Source: an uncultured Prevotella sp.
Lineage (GTDB): Bacteria > Bacteroidota > Bacteroidia > Bacteroidales > Bacteroidaceae
Reading direction: 5' to 3'
Length of the DNA: 64,000 nucleotides
NCBI GenBank assembly: GCA_947170725.1
Contig: CAMVUM010000003.1
Coordinates: 1 to 64,000, forward strand
A program made the position numbers and the translations under genes. The notes under the pieces were generated by a model that did not search any database, was not told where the DNA came from, and saw only the letters and a list, made by a program, of their open reading frames with translations. Shown piece by piece: positions 1 to 11,182 of this stretch (its first letter is position 1; every line of letters starts with the position of its first letter).

Positions 1-55
1 ACGGTTCAATGTCTCCATATGCTTAAGTACATAAATCCAACGTTCAAAATCATTA
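1..55 (-). pseudogene. Fragment of a second Rpn-type nuclease gene, cut by window edge
   Basis: These 55 bases match bases 442-496, inside the intact Rpn gene next to it, with only two differences. In the matching minus-strand frame they encode the same NDFERWIYVL segment. Upstream of the match (towards higher coordinates) the frame soon meets a TAA stop and no Rpn N-terminus is present, so this looks like a 5'-truncated paralogue that continues to the left of the window. It could instead be a recombination scar left by a tandem duplication. Only the edge is visible, so the remaining length is unknown. Confidence 0.55.
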
Positions 56-105
56 GCACATATTCTATGTCTTGGGTTCTTATGTCCTTAAAACCGACGG
101 CCATT

Positions 106-1002
106 CTAAAGCCCGGCTATTTCATCCTCCGACAACCCTGTGACCTTGGCAATCGTACAGACTGGCGTGCCAACTTCAAGAAGCCCGCGAGCTATGCGGC
201 GCTGCTCCTCAGCCATGCCCTCTGCTCTACCTTCTGCCCTGCCTTCTGCTCTACCTTCTGCTCTGCCTTCTGCCCTGCCCTGCTCCACACCGCTAAGCCT
301 CGCTCCCTCCATCACGACAATCGTGTCACGGAACTTACGAAGACTCTCGTCATACATCATGCGCTCCTGCTTGGAAAGAGAAGCTATATCGGTTATCTCG
401 GCAAGCCGCTTGAAGACGGCGCTCTTGGCGGCAAAAGGTAAACGGTTCAATGTTTCCATATTCTTAAGTACATAAATCCAACGTTCAAAATCATTACAAC
501 ATTCATCAACATCCTTAGTGAACAGAGGTAGCTGCAGATATATCAGACGAATCTTGTCTGAAAACAGCCTACCGCTGTCTATGTCCATCAACGCTACATC
601 CGTACGGAACTCTGACGATATATCATTTTGGGCAAAATTCAGAAACGATATGCAATAGACGGCCTTGATGTCATAGCACCACTCAGAACCGCGCTCACCC
701 TGACGGGCTATTGAACCGGCAGCATAGTAGATAGTGCGCTGCTTGAAAAATGCCTGCGGACGGTTCTGCATCTCAACGATGATATTCTCTCCGGTGGATG
801 TCTCACAATAGATGTCATATATCAGAGAACGGTCATCATTGCTCACAGGCAGCTGCTCCTTGTCAAGAAAGCGAAGATCAGTGATACGACGCTCACCTTC
901 AAGAAGGTTGTTAAGAAAGTCAAGCAACAGAGGCTTGGACATTTCCTGACCGAAGATGCGCTTGAAACCTACATCGGAAAAAGGATTAAGAAACTTGCCC
1001 AT
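106..1002 (-). CDS. Rpn family PD-(D/E)XK nuclease / putative transposase
   Basis: A 298-residue protein of the Rpn (recombination-promoting nuclease, PD-(D/E)XK) family. The N-terminus MGKFLNPFSDVGFKRIFG is the family's usual opening, so I start at 1002 and not at the upstream in-frame ATG at 1056. The nuclease core shows D63, E77 and Q79 in YDIYCET...IIVEMQ. The C-terminal part holds five to six RAEG repeats and ends in a short HTH-like tail. Known members cut DNA and promote RecA-independent recombination; activity here is inferred. The gene stands alone, beside a fragment of a paralogue, which fits local duplication. Confidence 0.85.
   Translation of the reverse strand: MGKFLNPFSDVGFKRIFGQEMSKPLLLDFLNNLLEGERRITDLRFLDKEQLPVSNDDRSLIYDIYCETSTGENIIVEMQNRPQAFFKQRTIYYAAGSIARQGERGSEWCYDIKAVYCISFLNFAQNDISSEFRTDVALMDIDSGRLFSDKIRLIYLQLPLFTKDVDECCNDFERWIYVLKNMETLNRLPFAAKSAVFKRLAEITDIASLSKQERMMYDESLRKFRDTIVVMEGARLSGVEQGRAEGRAEGRAEGRAEGRAEGMAEEQRRIARGLLEVGTPVCTIAKVTGLSEDEIAGL
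209..282 (-). repeat. In-frame 12-bp tandem repeats (RAEG) in Rpn gene
   Basis: About six near-identical 12-bp units encode Arg-Ala-Glu-Gly repeats in the C-terminal third of the Rpn protein. Because the unit is a multiple of three, copy-number change lengthens or shortens the protein without a frameshift. Such tails are common in this family and are expected to vary between strains. Confidence 0.8.
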
Positions 1003-1193
1003 AAATAGACGGAATTTATTGTTATTAATGTCACAAAGATAAGGATTGTTTCCCAATAAAACAAACTTTTATACAAAAAAGACATACGAAACAAGAAAAA
1101 GCACAAAGTATAAAGAGATAGCGGAAAAAGAGGCTGAGACCATCAGGAAACAGCAAAGAAACAACAGGAGAAAATGAAAGCCGAGGAAGAAAG

Positions 1194-1513
1194 ATGGAGA
1201 AAGAAAAAAGATTCCGAAAAGGAATGGACATATATAATAAGGTGGTAGACGGAACGGCCGGCTCAATCTACTGGGACAAGGAAACCGAAATCTCATTCGT
1301 TGAATACTATCAGCTCCTGTCGACAAAGTTCAAGAAAGACATCGACAACAAATACGCCGGAATGACGGAAAGAAACCTCGTCATTCCGTCATGAAAGACA
1401 TGGGACTGAAGAACGCTGCAACCGCTAAGACTTTCAATATATCAGACGGAGCCGTGCGAACCCAGATTTCAAGAATGATCAAAGGAAGAAAAGACGACAT
1501 GGCAGACGAATAG
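1194..1513 (+). pseudogene. Remnant of a small gene with an HTH-like end
   Basis: Two short overlapping frames look like pieces of one broken gene. The first (1194-1394) encodes 66 residues including DKETEISFVEYYQLL. It stops at a TGA that overlaps an ATG at 1391. The second (1391-1513) encodes 40 residues with AATAKTFNISDGAVRTQISR, which resembles a helix-turn-helix of the sigma-4 or resolvase type. I do not recognise the parent family. Either these are two small real genes in translational overlap or one frameshifted remnant; composition is AT-rich and lysine-rich. Confidence 0.3.
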
Positions 1514-1646
1514 ACGAGAACGTTATGTCCATGTCCTTCACCGGACTGAAGGATTTCACTATCATACGCTCGTTCATGTCTGTTATGTTTAGTATATCCG
1601 ATTTCGCGGACCAGCGACGGCGAATCCGCGATAATGAAACAAAAAA

Positions 1647-1719
1647 ATGGTGTATCACAATCCGCCGACAAAACGCGTAACGTCACTTTGTGACGGACTG
1701 TCGGATTATGATACACCAT
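1647..1719. repeat. Nested inverted repeat (18-bp arms)
   Basis: Arms 1647-1664 and 1702-1719 pair at 17 of 18 positions. Inside them CCGACA/TGTCGG (1665-1670 and 1699-1704) and CGTCAC-TTT-GTGACG (1681-1695) also pair, so the whole segment can fold into one long branched hairpin. A run of eight C residues follows at 1726-1733. No T-run follows on either strand, so it is not a typical terminator. It could be a MITE end, an attachment-like site or a structured RNA. Confidence 0.6.
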
Positions 1720-1785
1720 AGTCCACCCCCCCCGCATATATTATATCAATACTATAAGGAGAGCTTCCCCTCAGACAGAGAGAAC

Positions 1786-2109
1786 CTATGCCTCACCTTT
1801 GCCGACATTGAACGGCGCGATGGTGCGCGGAGCCTGATTGGGGATTGTGATCTGACCGAACTCGCGCTCATAGCGCACGATATTCTCCTGAAGAGCCATG
1901 AGCAGACGCTTGGCGTGCTCGGGAGCGAGGATAACGCGGCTGCGCACCTGTGCCTTGGGCACGCCGGGCAGTACGCGGGCGAAGTCGAGCACGAAATCGC
2001 TGCTTGAATGTGTTATTATCGCGAAGTTGGCGTATTCTCCCTGGGCTTTGTCTTGTGGCAGTTCTACCTGGAACTGGCCCTGCTGCTGTTTGTTTTCGTT
2101 TTCGTTCAT
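1786..2109 (-). CDS. DUF3467 domain-containing protein
   Basis: A 107-residue soluble protein whose body, from YANFAIITHSSSDFVLDF to the RLLMALQENIVRYE helix, matches the DUF3467 family. Function is unknown. In Bacteroidetes it is commonly found directly downstream of rpoC, as here. It is separated from rpoC by a terminator (2336-2382) and has its own promoter (2148-2179), so it is not simply read through from the rpoBC operon. The N-terminus is Asn/Gln-rich (MNENENKQQQ) and probably disordered. Confidence 0.85.
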   Translation of the reverse strand: MNENENKQQQGQFQVELPQDKAQGEYANFAIITHSSSDFVLDFARVLPGVPKAQVRSRVILAPEHAKRLLMALQENIVRYEREFGQITIPNQAPRTIAPFNVGKGEA

Positions 2110-2147
2110 GATATGAATTTTGTTTTAAATTAGAAGTGTCTCTATCA

Positions 2148-2179
2148 CAAAGGTAATACTTTTTATCGTAAACGGCAAA
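2148..2179 (-). promoter_or_regulatory. Bacteroidetes-type promoter for DUF3467 gene
   Basis: Read on the minus strand, TTTG (2176-2179), 20 bp, then TACCTTTG (2148-2155). This is a full match to the TTTG-N19-21-TAnnTTTG consensus. The predicted transcript starts near 2141, about 32 bases before the ATG at 2109. Confidence 0.7.
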
Positions 2180-2335
2180 CGGAGGATGGAATATATCATT
2201 TCATTTAACGTATGTTAAACACTGGTCGGAACAGTCGGTATTCCGATATATTCAAAAAAGCATATATTCGTGTTTTTATCCGCCACTATATCGCTTTTTT
2301 GCGCCCGGGATGAGACCTCCGATATTCTCATAGTG

Positions 2336-2382
2336 ACAAAAAAGAGCGGGACAAAGCCTTCATGGAAGCTATGTCCCGCTCT
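2336..2382 (-). terminator. Rho-independent terminator after rpoC
   Basis: Minus-strand stem AGAGCGGGACA (2372-2382) pairs perfectly with 2343-2353, with extra pairing near the loop, and is followed by a T-run (TTTTTT, 2338-2343). It lies 34 bases past the rpoC stop and would end the long ribosomal protein/RNA polymerase transcript. Confidence 0.8.
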
Positions 2383-2415
2383 GATTGCATATAAGCGGAT
2401 TGGTTATATATCCAT

Positions 2416-5400
2416 TTATTCGTTGGTTGTCGCCTCTACGGCTTCTTCCTCGACGAAGTCAAGCACATTCTTGCGGTTGGCCTGAATGCGGTCGTACTCC
2501 TCGCGTGAGCCGACAATGATCTTCTCGAACTCGCGCAGACCGGTACCGGCAGGAATGAGGTGGCCGCAGATGACGTTCTCCTTCATTCCTTCGAGACGGT
2601 CGACCTTGCCACGGATAGCGGCCTCGTTGAGCACCTTAGTGGTCTCCTGGAACGATGCGGCCGACATGAAGCTCTTGGTCTGGAGGGCGGCGCGGGTGAT
2701 ACCCTGAAGAATCTGTGTAGATGTGGCGGGCACGGCATCACGCACCTGAACTGTGCGGAGGTCGCGGCGCTTGAGCGACGAGTTCTCGTCACGCAGCTTG
2801 CGCGCCGTTACAATCTGACCGGCCTTAAGATTCTCGCTGTCACCGGCGTCGGTCACGACTTTCTTACCCCAGATGCGGTCGTTCTCTTCAGCGAAGTCGA
2901 GCTTGTCGACGATTTCCTGCTCAAGGAATGCGGTGTCGCCCGGATCGTTGATCTGAACCTTGCGCATCATCTGACGCACGATAATCTCAAAGTGCTTGTC
3001 GTTGATCTTCACACCCTGCAGACGATATACGTCCTGAACCTCGTTGACGATATACTCCTGAACGGCAGTGGGGCCCTTGATGGCCAGAATGTCGGCGGGA
3101 GTGATGACACCGTCGGAAAGCGGCGTTCCGGCACGCACGGCGTCGTGCTCCTGAACCAGAATCTGCTTTGACAGCGAAACGAGATACTTGCGCTGCTCGC
3201 CAGTCTTTGAGGTCACGATGATCTCGCGGTTGCCTCGCTTTACCTTACCCATGGTGACCTCACCGTCAATCTCGGATACAACGGCAGGGTTGGACGGATT
3301 GCGGGCCTCGAAGAGCTCGGTCACACGGGGAAGACCTCCGGTGATGTCACCGGCCTTGCCGACGGCACGCGGAATCTTGACGAGTGTATCACCGGTCTTG
3401 ACGGTCTGACCGTCTTCAACAACAACGTGGCCACCCACTGGGAAGTTGTAGGTACCGATCTTCTCGCCCTTGGCGTCGAACACATCGCAGGTGGGGACCT
3501 TCGACTTGTCCTTCGACTCGGTGATGATCTTCTCGGTCAATCCGGTTGTTTCGTCAGTCTCGGCACGGAAGGTAACACCTTCGATAACGTCGTTGAACTT
3601 CAGACGACCGGCATATTCGGTCACGATGACGGCGTTGAACGGGTCCCACTGGGCTATCTTGTCGCCCTTGGCAACGACGTCGCCTGTCTTATAGTAGAGT
3701 GAAGATCCGTAGGGAACGTTCATCGTCGAAAGTACAATACCGGTATTGGGGTCTACGAAGCGAACTTCACCCAGACGGCTGACAACCATCTCGCACTCGC
3801 GGCCGTCCTCATCGAAAGGCACCGTGCGGAGCTCCTCGAACTCAAGGCGGCTGGCGTTCTTGGCAACAATGGAGGCGTTTGCGGCTGCGTTGGCAGCCAC
3901 ACCACCGGCGTGGAACGTACGGAGTGTCAGCTGTGTACCCGGCTCACCGATGGCCTGTGCGGCGATGACGCCGACGGCTTCGCCCTTCTGAACCATCTTG
4001 CGGGTGGCAAGGTTGCGGCCGTAGCACTTCATGCAGACACCGTGGCGGCTCTCGCATGTGAGCACTGAACGGATTTCGACGCTCTCGATGGGTGATTCCT
4101 CTATACGCTGTGCGACTGGTTCTGTTATTTCCTCACCGGCGGCAAGAATGATTTCGCCTGTTGTAGGATCAACAATGTCATGAACGGACACGCGGCCGAG
4201 GATGCGCTCGGAAAGTGTGGAAATTACTTCGTCGCCGTTCTTCAACGCCGTGCAGACAAGTCCGCGGAGGGTTCCACAGTCTTCTTCGTTGATGATGACG
4301 TCATGAGAAACGTCAACGAGACGGCGTGTGAGGTATCCGGCGTCTGCTGTCTTCATGGCAGTATCGGCAAGACCCTTACGAGCACCGTGGGTAGAGATGA
4401 AGTACTCCAGCACGGACATTCCTTCCTTGAAGTTTGAAAGAATCGGGTTCTCAATAATCTGAGCTCCTTCGGCACCGGCTTTCTGAGGCTTGGCCATAAG
4501 TCCACGCATACCGGAAAGCTGACGAATCTGGTCCTTAGAACCACGGGCTCCGGAGTCAAGCATCATGAAGACGGCGTTGAAGCCCTGATCGGCCTCGGTC
4601 ATCTCCTTCATAAGGACATTGCCAAGGTCGTTGTTGACGTGGGTCCATGTGTCGATAACCTGATTGTAACGCTCGGTATCGGTGATGAATCCCATATTGT
4701 AGTTCTCCGTGATCTGACGGATTTCCTCGTTACCTTTCTCAACCAGAGCGACCTTCTCCTTCGGGATGATGATGTCATCGAGGTTGAACGAAAGTCCGGC
4801 CTGATATGCCATGCGGTAACCGAGGTTCTTGATTCCGTCGAGGAACTCGCAGGCCTCGGCGAAACCAACGGTCTTGATTACATCGGCAATGATGTCGCGG
4901 AGGCTCTTCTTTGAGATGACCTTATTGACAAATCCCACTTCCTCGGGAATAATACCGTTGACGATGACACGACCGACAGATGTCTCGACCATCTTGTCAA
5001 CGAGGTTGCCGTTTTCGTCGAGGTCCTTGACAATAACCTTGACAAGGGCATGGAGGTCACACTTGCCTTCGTTGTGGGCGATGAGGGCTTCCTCAGGACC
5101 GTAGAACGTGAGGCCTTCGCCCTTGGCTCCGGGACGTATCTTGGTGATATAGTAGAGTCCGAGCACCATATCCTGAGAAGGAACGGTGATAGGTGCACCG
5201 TTAGCCGGGTTAAGGATGTTGTGGCTCTGGAGCATGAGGAGCTGTGCTTCAAGCACGGCCTCGTTGCCCAAAGGAAGATGGACAGCCATCTGGTCACCGT
5301 CGAAGTCGGCGTTGAAAGCGGTACATGCCAGCGGGTGGAGCTGGATGGCCTTACCCTCGATGAGCTTGGGCTGGAATGCCTGAATACCGAGACGGTGAAG

Positions 5401-6750
5401 CGTCGGTGCACGGTTGAGGAGCACGGGATGACCCTTCATGACGTTCTCCAGGATGTCCCAGATGACGGGCTCACGACGGTCCACAATCTTCTTGGCGCTC
5501 TTAACGGTCTTCACGATGCCGCGCTCGATGAGCTTGCGGATGATGAACGGCTTGTAGAGCTCGGCGGCCATCAGCTTGGGCAGACCGCATTCACCCATCT
5601 TCAATTCAGGACCGACGACAATAACGGAACGCGCCGAATAGTCGACACGCTTACCGAGAAGGTTCTGACGGAAACGTCCCTGCTTACCCTTGAGAGAATC
5701 GGAAAGCGACTTGAGAGGACGGTTGCTGTCACTCTTGACGGCACTGCTCTTGCGAGAGTTGTCGAACAGACTGTCGACGGCCTCCTGAAGCATACGCTTC
5801 TCATTGCGGAGGATGACCTCAGGAGCCTTAATCTCGAGCAGACGCTTCAGACGGTTGTTACGTATGATGACACGACGGTAGAGGTCATTGAGGTCAGTTG
5901 TAGCAAAACGTCCACCGTCCAGCGGAACGAGAGGACGGAGTTCGGGCGGAATGACGGGAATTATCTTAAGTATCATCCACTCCGGACGGTTGACCTCCTT
6001 GCTCGAACGGAATGCCTCCACAACCTGAAGACGCTTGAGGGCCTCGTTCTTGCGCTGCATGGAAGAGTCACTGTTGGCACGGTCACGAAGTTCGTAGGAC
6101 AGTGAATCAAGGTCTATTCGTGTGAGAAGGTCATAGATGGCCTCTGCTCCCATCTTAGCAATGAACTTGTTGGGGTCACTGTCATCAAGATAGTCGTTGT
6201 CTACGGACACGTAGTTGTCCAATATGTCGTTGTACTCATCCTCTGAAAGAAGGTCGAACATTTTTGAACCAAGAGCATCATTGCCTTCATTATCCTTGCG
6301 GCCGGCCATCACACCGGGCTGTATCACGACATAACGCTCGTAATAGATAATGGTATCGAGCTTCTTGGTGGGCAGTCCCAACAGATAACCAATCTTATTG
6401 GGCAGGGAACGGAAGTACCAGATATGGGCCACGGGAACCACAAGCTCAATGTGGCCGGTACGCTCACGACGTACCTTCTTCTCTGTCACCTCGACACCGC
6501 AACGGTCACAGACAATGCCTTTGTAGCGGATACGCTTATACTTACCGCAGGCACACTCATAGTCCTTTGTAGGACCGAAAATGCGCTCGCAGAAGAGGCC
6601 GTCACGCTCAGGCTTGTAGGTGCGGTAGTTGATGGTCTCCGGCTTGATAACTTCACCGAACGAACTCTCCAGAACTTCCTCCGGAGAAGACAGACCGATG
6701 GTTATCTTGGTGAAATTACTCTTTATCTTAGAATCTTTCTTAAAAGCCAT
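2416..6750 (-). CDS. rpoC: DNA-directed RNA polymerase subunit beta'
   Basis: A 1444-residue largest subunit of RNA polymerase. The N-terminal zinc site is C66, C68, C81 and C84. The catalytic Mg-binding loop NADFDGDQ lies at about 480-487. A second zinc cluster includes C899, C906 and C909 ([11 protein letters not shown]), followed by the trigger-loop/bridge region ([16 protein letters not shown]). The length is slightly above the E. coli protein and normal for Bacteroidetes. It follows rpoB after about 40 bases and ends at a strong terminator. No frameshift or missing catalytic residue is seen. Confidence 0.98.
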   Translation of the reverse strand: MAFKKDSKIKSNFTKITIGLSSPEEVLESSFGEVIKPETINYRTYKPERDGLFCERIFGPTKDYECACGKYKRIRYKGIVCDRCGVEVTEKKVRRERTGHIELVVPVAHIWYFRSLPNKIGYLLGLPTKKLDTIIYYERYVVIQPGVMAGRKDNEGNDALGSKMFDLLSEDEYNDILDNYVSVDNDYLDDSDPNKFIAKMGAEAIYDLLTRIDLDSLSYELRDRANSDSSMQRKNEALKRLQVVEAFRSSKEVNRPEWMILKIIPVIPPELRPLVPLDGGRFATTDLNDLYRRVIIRNNRLKRLLEIKAPEVILRNEKRMLQEAVDSLFDNSRKSSAVKSDSNRPLKSLSDSLKGKQGRFRQNLLGKRVDYSARSVIVVGPELKMGECGLPKLMAAELYKPFIIRKLIERGIVKTVKSAKKIVDRREPVIWDILENVMKGHPVLLNRAPTLHRLGIQAFQPKLIEGKAIQLHPLACTAFNADFDGDQMAVHLPLGNEAVLEAQLLMLQSHNILNPANGAPITVPSQDMVLGLYYITKIRPGAKGEGLTFYGPEEALIAHNEGKCDLHALVKVIVKDLDENGNLVDKMVETSVGRVIVNGIIPEEVGFVNKVISKKSLRDIIADVIKTVGFAEACEFLDGIKNLGYRMAYQAGLSFNLDDIIIPKEKVALVEKGNEEIRQITENYNMGFITDTERYNQVIDTWTHVNNDLGNVLMKEMTEADQGFNAVFMMLDSGARGSKDQIRQLSGMRGLMAKPQKAGAEGAQIIENPILSNFKEGMSVLEYFISTHGARKGLADTAMKTADAGYLTRRLVDVSHDVIINEEDCGTLRGLVCTALKNGDEVISTLSERILGRVSVHDIVDPTTGEIILAAGEEITEPVAQRIEESPIESVEIRSVLTCESRHGVCMKCYGRNLATRKMVQKGEAVGVIAAQAIGEPGTQLTLRTFHAGGVAANAAANASIVAKNASRLEFEELRTVPFDEDGRECEMVVSRLGEVRFVDPNTGIVLSTMNVPYGSSLYYKTGDVVAKGDKIAQWDPFNAVIVTEYAGRLKFNDVIEGVTFRAETDETTGLTEKIITESKDKSKVPTCDVFDAKGEKIGTYNFPVGGHVVVEDGQTVKTGDTLVKIPRAVGKAGDITGGLPRVTELFEARNPSNPAVVSEIDGEVTMGKVKRGNREIIVTSKTGEQRKYLVSLSKQILVQEHDAVRAGTPLSDGVITPADILAIKGPTAVQEYIVNEVQDVYRLQGVKINDKHFEIIVRQMMRKVQINDPGDTAFLEQEIVDKLDFAEENDRIWGKKVVTDAGDSENLKAGQIVTARKLRDENSSLKRRDLRTVQVRDAVPATSTQILQGITRAALQTKSFMSAASFQETTKVLNEAAIRGKVDRLEGMKENVICGHLIPAGTGLREFEKIIVGSREEYDRIQANRKNVLDFVEEEAVEATTNE

Positions 6751-6790
6751 ATTTACTTTATTGTATATTGTTATGGAAAGAGTTTACTGT

Positions 6791-9700
6791 TTAATCGAGA
6801 GTGACACTCAGGCCGAGACCCTTGAGCTCATGCAACAATACGTTGAGTGACTCGGGAATGCCCGGAGTCGGCATTGGCTCACCTTTGACAATGGCTTCGT
6901 ATGCCTTGCTTCGGCCTACAACATCGTCTGACTTGATGGTAAGTATCTCCTGAAGAACGTGGCTGGCACCGAAAGCCTCGAGTGCCCAAACCTCCATCTC
7001 TCCGAAACGCTGACCTCCGAACTGTGCCTTACCTCCAAGCGGCTGCTGGGTGATGAGTGAGTACGGACCGATGGAACGGGCGTGCATCTTGTCTTCAACC
7101 ATGTGACCGAGCTTGAGGAAGTATGTGATACCGACTGTTGCAGGCTGGTCGAAACGCTCTCCGGTCTCACCGTCATAAAGGTGGGTTGAACAGAGGTGCG
7201 GCAGTCCGGCCTTGTCAGTCCATTCTGCGAGGTCGTCGAGCTTGGCACCGTCGAAAATCGGAGTAGCGAACTTCACACCGAGACGACGGCCTGCAGCACC
7301 GAGGATGGCCTCGAATATCTGACCGAGGTTCATACGTGAAGGCACACCCAGCGGGTTCAGTACGAGGTCCACAGGACGACCGTCCTCAAGGAACGGCATG
7401 TCTTCCTGACGGACAACCTTAGAGACGATACCCTTGTTACCGTGACGTCCGGCGAGCTTATCACCAACACCGATCTTGCGCTTCTTGGCAACATAAACCT
7501 TGGCCATCTGAAGAATGCCTGAAGGCAGCTCGTCACCGATTGTGATTGCGAACTTCTTGCGCTTCATCTCGGCATCAAGCAGCTTGTACTTCTTCATAAA
7601 GTTGATGACAAGCTGTGATATGAGCTCATTGGTATGCTCGTCATCCGTCCAGTGACTGATCTGGATGTCACCATACTCAAGATTCTTGAGATTTGTCATG
7701 GTGAACTTCGCGCCCTTCGTGATAATCTCGGCACCAGTGTAGTCCTTGACGCCCTGAGAAACCTTACCCTCAGTGAGAGTGAGAAGCTTGTCAACCAAAA
7801 TGTCCTTCAGGTCGTCAACTTTTGCCTCATACTCCTCGTCAATCTTTGCAAGGATAACCTTATCCTGCTGCTTTGTCTGACGGGTCTTGATTGCACGGGC
7901 AAACAATTTCTTGTCAATCACAACACCTGTCAGCGACGGATTGGCCTTAAGTGAAGAATCCTTCACATCACCAGCCTTGTCACCGAAGATGGCACGGAGC
8001 AGTTTCTCCTCAGGCGACGGATCACTCTCTCCCTTCGGAGAAATTTTACCGATGAGGATGTCACCCGGCTCCACACGGGCTCCGACACGTATTATACCAT
8101 TGTCATCGAGGTCCTTAGTGGCTTCTTCGCTGACATTGGGAATGTCGCTGGTAAACTCTTCCACACCACGCTTGGTCTCACGAACGTCCAAAGAATATTC
8201 GTCGACGTGTACGGATGTGAGCACATCTTCACGGACGATACGCTCGTTGAGCACGATGGCGTCCTCATAGTTGTAACCCTTCCACGGCATGTATGCAACA
8301 AGAAGGTTGCGGCCGAGAGCAAGCTCTCCGTTCTCAGTAGCATATCCTTCGGTAAGAATATCACCCTTCTTGACACGCTGGCCCTTGTTACACATAGGAC
8401 GCAGGTCGATGGTCATATTCTGGTTCGTACGACGGAACTTGGAAATGCGGTATTCCTTGAGCGCAGGTTCAAAGCTAACGAACTCCTCGTCTTCCGTGCG
8501 GTCATAAAGAATACGGATGGTTGTTGCGTCTACATATTCCACGACGCCATCGCCCTCTGCGGTAATCATGGTGCGTGAGTCTTCGCACACTTGCTTCTCT
8601 ATACCGGTTCCTACGATAGGAGCCTCATTGTGAAGCAACGGAACAGCCTGGCGCATCATGTTCGATCCCATCAGCGCACGGTGAGCATCATCGTGCTCAA
8701 GGAACGGGATGAGCGAAGCGGCGATAGAGGCAATCTGCTGCGGAGAAACGTCCATGAGGTCAACATCCGACGGCGGAACAACGGGGAAATCAGCATCCTG
8801 ACGGCACTTGACTACTTCGCGTATAAACGTACCGTCATCATTCAGCGGGGCATTGCCCTGACCAATAATGTGGTCTTCCTCTTCCTCTGCCGTGAGATAA
8901 ACTACATCTTCATTCTTCAGATTGGCAATACCGTTCTCAACCTTGCGGTACGGAGTCTCGATAAAGCCAAGCTCATTGATCTTCGCATATACGCAAAGAG
9001 AAGAAATAAGTCCGATGTTCGGGCCTTCAGGGCTCTCGATAGGACAGAGACGGCCATAATGGGTATAGTGAACGTCACGCACCTCGAATCCGGCACGCTC
9101 ACGTGACAAACCGCCTGGACCAAGGGCCGACAGACGACGCTTATGAGTGACCTCGGCCAACGGGTTAGTCTGGTCCATGAACTGCGACAGCGGATTGGTA
9201 CCGAAGAAGGTATTGATGACGCTTGAAATGGTCTTTGCATTGATAAGGTCCGTCGGAGTGAACACCTCATTGTCACGCACGTTCATGCGCTCACGGATGG
9301 TGCGGCTCATACGTGCAAGACCTATAGAGAACTGATTGCTCAGCTGCTCGCCTACAGTACGCACACGACGGTTTGAAAGGTGGTCGATATCATCGACGGT
9401 TGCCTTCGAATTGATAAGCTGTATGAGATACTTGATAATCTCGATGATATCTTCCTTCGTGAGTACACGGACATCCATTTCGGTGTCCAGACCCAACTTC
9501 TTGTTGATACGGTAACGGCCGACATCGCCCAAGTCATAACGCTTGTCCGAGAAGAACAGGTTCTGGATGACTTCACGTGCACTTGCATCATCCGCCGGAT
9601 CAGCATTACGCAGCTGACGATAGATATAGAGCACCGCCTCTTTCTCAGAGTTACTCGGGTCTTTCTGCAGCGTGTTGAAAATTATAGAGAAATCCTGAGC

Positions 9701-10603
9701 GACATTCTCGTCCTTATGGACAAGGATAGTCTGTGCTCCGCTTTCGAGAATTTCCTCCATATTATCCTCGGTGATCTCCGTTTCACGCTCCATGATAACC
9801 TCATTACGCTCAATGGAAACCACTTCACCGGTATCCTCATCAACGAAATCTTCGTTCCAGCTCTTCAGCACACGTGCAGCCAATTTGCGGCCTATGGCTT
9901 TCTTCACATTTGTCTTGTTGACCTTGATCTCCTCTGCCAAATCGAATATCTGGAGAACATCCTTATCGGTCTCAAAACCGATGGCACGCAACAATGTTGT
10001 AACAGGCAACTTCTTCTTACGGTCGATGTAAGCATACATCACGTTGTTGATGTCCGTAGCAAACTCGATCCACGAGCCCTTGAACGGAATGATGCGCGCT
10101 GAATAAAGCAGCGAGCCGTTGGCATGCACGCTCTGACCGAAGAACACACCCGGCGAACGGTGCAGCTGAGATACGACAACGCGCTCGGCACCGTTGATGA
10201 CGAATGTTCCGTTTGCCGTCATATAGGGAATAGGGCCAAGGAACACGTCCTGTATCACCGTGCCGAAATCCTCATGATCCGGATCTGTACAATACAGTTT
10301 CAGCTTAGCCTTCAAAGGTACGCTATACGTAAGGCCGCGCTCCAGACATTCGTCAATGGAATAACGGGGCGGGTCTATATAGTAATCCAAGAACTCAAGA
10401 ACGAAATTATTACGTGTGTCGGTTATAGGGAAATTCTCTGAGAACACCTTATACAAACCGTCATTCTTGCGTTCCTCAGGCGGAGTGTCTAACTGCAGGA
10501 AGTCTTTGAAAGACCTTAATTGCACATCGAGAAAGTCCGGAAACGGCATCGGATTCTTGACGCTGCCAAAGTTTACTCTGTTATCTACTAATTTTGAAGC
10601 CAT
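6791..10603 (-). CDS. rpoB: DNA-directed RNA polymerase subunit beta
   Basis: A 1270-residue beta subunit. I start at 10603 ([12 protein letters not shown]); an in-frame extension to 10669 runs into the rplL-rpoB hairpin region and is unlikely to be translated. The rifampicin pocket reads [10 protein letters not shown] then [14 protein letters not shown]: the residues most often changed in resistance (Q513, D516, H526, R529, S531 and L533 in E. coli numbering) are wild-type, and Thr stands at position 518 where E. coli has Asn. The C-terminus ([24 protein letters not shown] segment, here [13 protein letters not shown]) is intact. It pairs with rpoC for core polymerase assembly. Confidence 0.98.
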   Translation of the reverse strand: MASKLVDNRVNFGSVKNPMPFPDFLDVQLRSFKDFLQLDTPPEERKNDGLYKVFSENFPITDTRNNFVLEFLDYYIDPPRYSIDECLERGLTYSVPLKAKLKLYCTDPDHEDFGTVIQDVFLGPIPYMTANGTFVINGAERVVVSQLHRSPGVFFGQSVHANGSLLYSARIIPFKGSWIEFATDINNVMYAYIDRKKKLPVTTLLRAIGFETDKDVLQIFDLAEEIKVNKTNVKKAIGRKLAARVLKSWNEDFVDEDTGEVVSIERNEVIMERETEITEDNMEEILESGAQTILVHKDENVAQDFSIIFNTLQKDPSNSEKEAVLYIYRQLRNADPADDASAREVIQNLFFSDKRYDLGDVGRYRINKKLGLDTEMDVRVLTKEDIIEIIKYLIQLINSKATVDDIDHLSNRRVRTVGEQLSNQFSIGLARMSRTIRERMNVRDNEVFTPTDLINAKTISSVINTFFGTNPLSQFMDQTNPLAEVTHKRRLSALGPGGLSRERAGFEVRDVHYTHYGRLCPIESPEGPNIGLISSLCVYAKINELGFIETPYRKVENGIANLKNEDVVYLTAEEEEDHIIGQGNAPLNDDGTFIREVVKCRQDADFPVVPPSDVDLMDVSPQQIASIAASLIPFLEHDDAHRALMGSNMMRQAVPLLHNEAPIVGTGIEKQVCEDSRTMITAEGDGVVEYVDATTIRILYDRTEDEEFVSFEPALKEYRISKFRRTNQNMTIDLRPMCNKGQRVKKGDILTEGYATENGELALGRNLLVAYMPWKGYNYEDAIVLNERIVREDVLTSVHVDEYSLDVRETKRGVEEFTSDIPNVSEEATKDLDDNGIIRVGARVEPGDILIGKISPKGESDPSPEEKLLRAIFGDKAGDVKDSSLKANPSLTGVVIDKKLFARAIKTRQTKQQDKVILAKIDEEYEAKVDDLKDILVDKLLTLTEGKVSQGVKDYTGAEIITKGAKFTMTNLKNLEYGDIQISHWTDDEHTNELISQLVINFMKKYKLLDAEMKRKKFAITIGDELPSGILQMAKVYVAKKRKIGVGDKLAGRHGNKGIVSKVVRQEDMPFLEDGRPVDLVLNPLGVPSRMNLGQIFEAILGAAGRRLGVKFATPIFDGAKLDDLAEWTDKAGLPHLCSTHLYDGETGERFDQPATVGITYFLKLGHMVEDKMHARSIGPYSLITQQPLGGKAQFGGQRFGEMEVWALEAFGASHVLQEILTIKSDDVVGRSKAYEAIVKGEPMPTPGIPESLNVLLHELKGLGLSVTLD

Positions 10604-10671
10604 AAAAATGTTTATCTTGTTTGGACTGACAGTCCTATTGGTCGGATGCGGTCTTATATTAAGACACAAAA

Positions 10672-10704
10672 GGTTAAGAATCTCCTACTTAGAGATTCTT
10701 AACC
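10672..10704 (-). terminator. Hairpin between rplL and rpoB (likely attenuator)
   Basis: GGTTAAGAATCTC (10672-10684) pairs perfectly with GAGATTCTTAACC (10692-10704) around a 7-base loop. On the minus strand the stem is followed by CTTTTGTG, a weak U-tract. Its place between rplL and rpoB matches the partial terminator known in other bacteria that lowers rpoBC expression relative to ribosomal proteins. Partial read-through is inferred, because no TAnnTTTG promoter is seen directly before rpoB. Confidence 0.65.
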
Positions 10705-10727
10705 AATATTATCGTTGTGCGCTTATA

Positions 10728-11108
10728 TTACTTGAGCTCAACTACGGCGCCAGCGGCCTCGATAGTCTTCTTCAGGTTCTCAGCCTCGTCCTTAGACATG
10801 CCTTCCTTCAGTGTTGAAGGAGCACCGTCAACGAGATCCTTAGCCTCCTTCAGACCAAGACCACAAGCCTCCTTAACAGCCTTTACAACCTGCAACTTAG
10901 CAGAACCGGCCTCTTTCAGAACTACGTCGAAAGATGTCTTCTCCTCTGCCTCGGCAGCAGCGCCACCAGCAGCAGGACCAGCAGCAACAGCAACAGCTGC
11001 AGCAGCGGGCTCAATTCCATACTCGTCCTTCAGGACTGTTGCCAACTCGTTTACTTCCTTAACTGTAAGATTTACTAACTCTTCAGCAATAGCTTTGATA
11101 TCTGCCAT
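10728..11108 (-). CDS. rplL: 50S ribosomal protein L7/L12
   Basis: A 126-residue stalk protein. The N-terminal dimerisation helices ([19 protein letters not shown]) are joined by an Ala/Gly-rich hinge (about 36-55) to the C-terminal domain that binds translation factors ([30 protein letters not shown]). It forms multiple copies bound to L10. It follows rplJ with a 74-base gap that contains a small CACCCG-AA-CGGGTG hairpin (11159-11172). Confidence 0.97.
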   Translation of the reverse strand: MADIKAIAEELVNLTVKEVNELATVLKDEYGIEPAAAAVAVAAGPAAGGAAAEAEEKTSFDVVLKEAGSAKLQVVKAVKEACGLGLKEAKDLVDGAPSTLKEGMSKDEAENLKKTIEAAGAVVELK

Positions 11109-11182
11109 TTTTATTCTATTTTTTAATGTTTTTATACTTTGGTTATTATGACCTTCATCACCCGAACGGGTGTCTTCCAGTT

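Noticed and set aside
5050..6105. 351-residue open frame opposite rpoC
   Set aside because: Antisense shadow of the highly conserved rpoC coding region; the protein has no recognisable domain.
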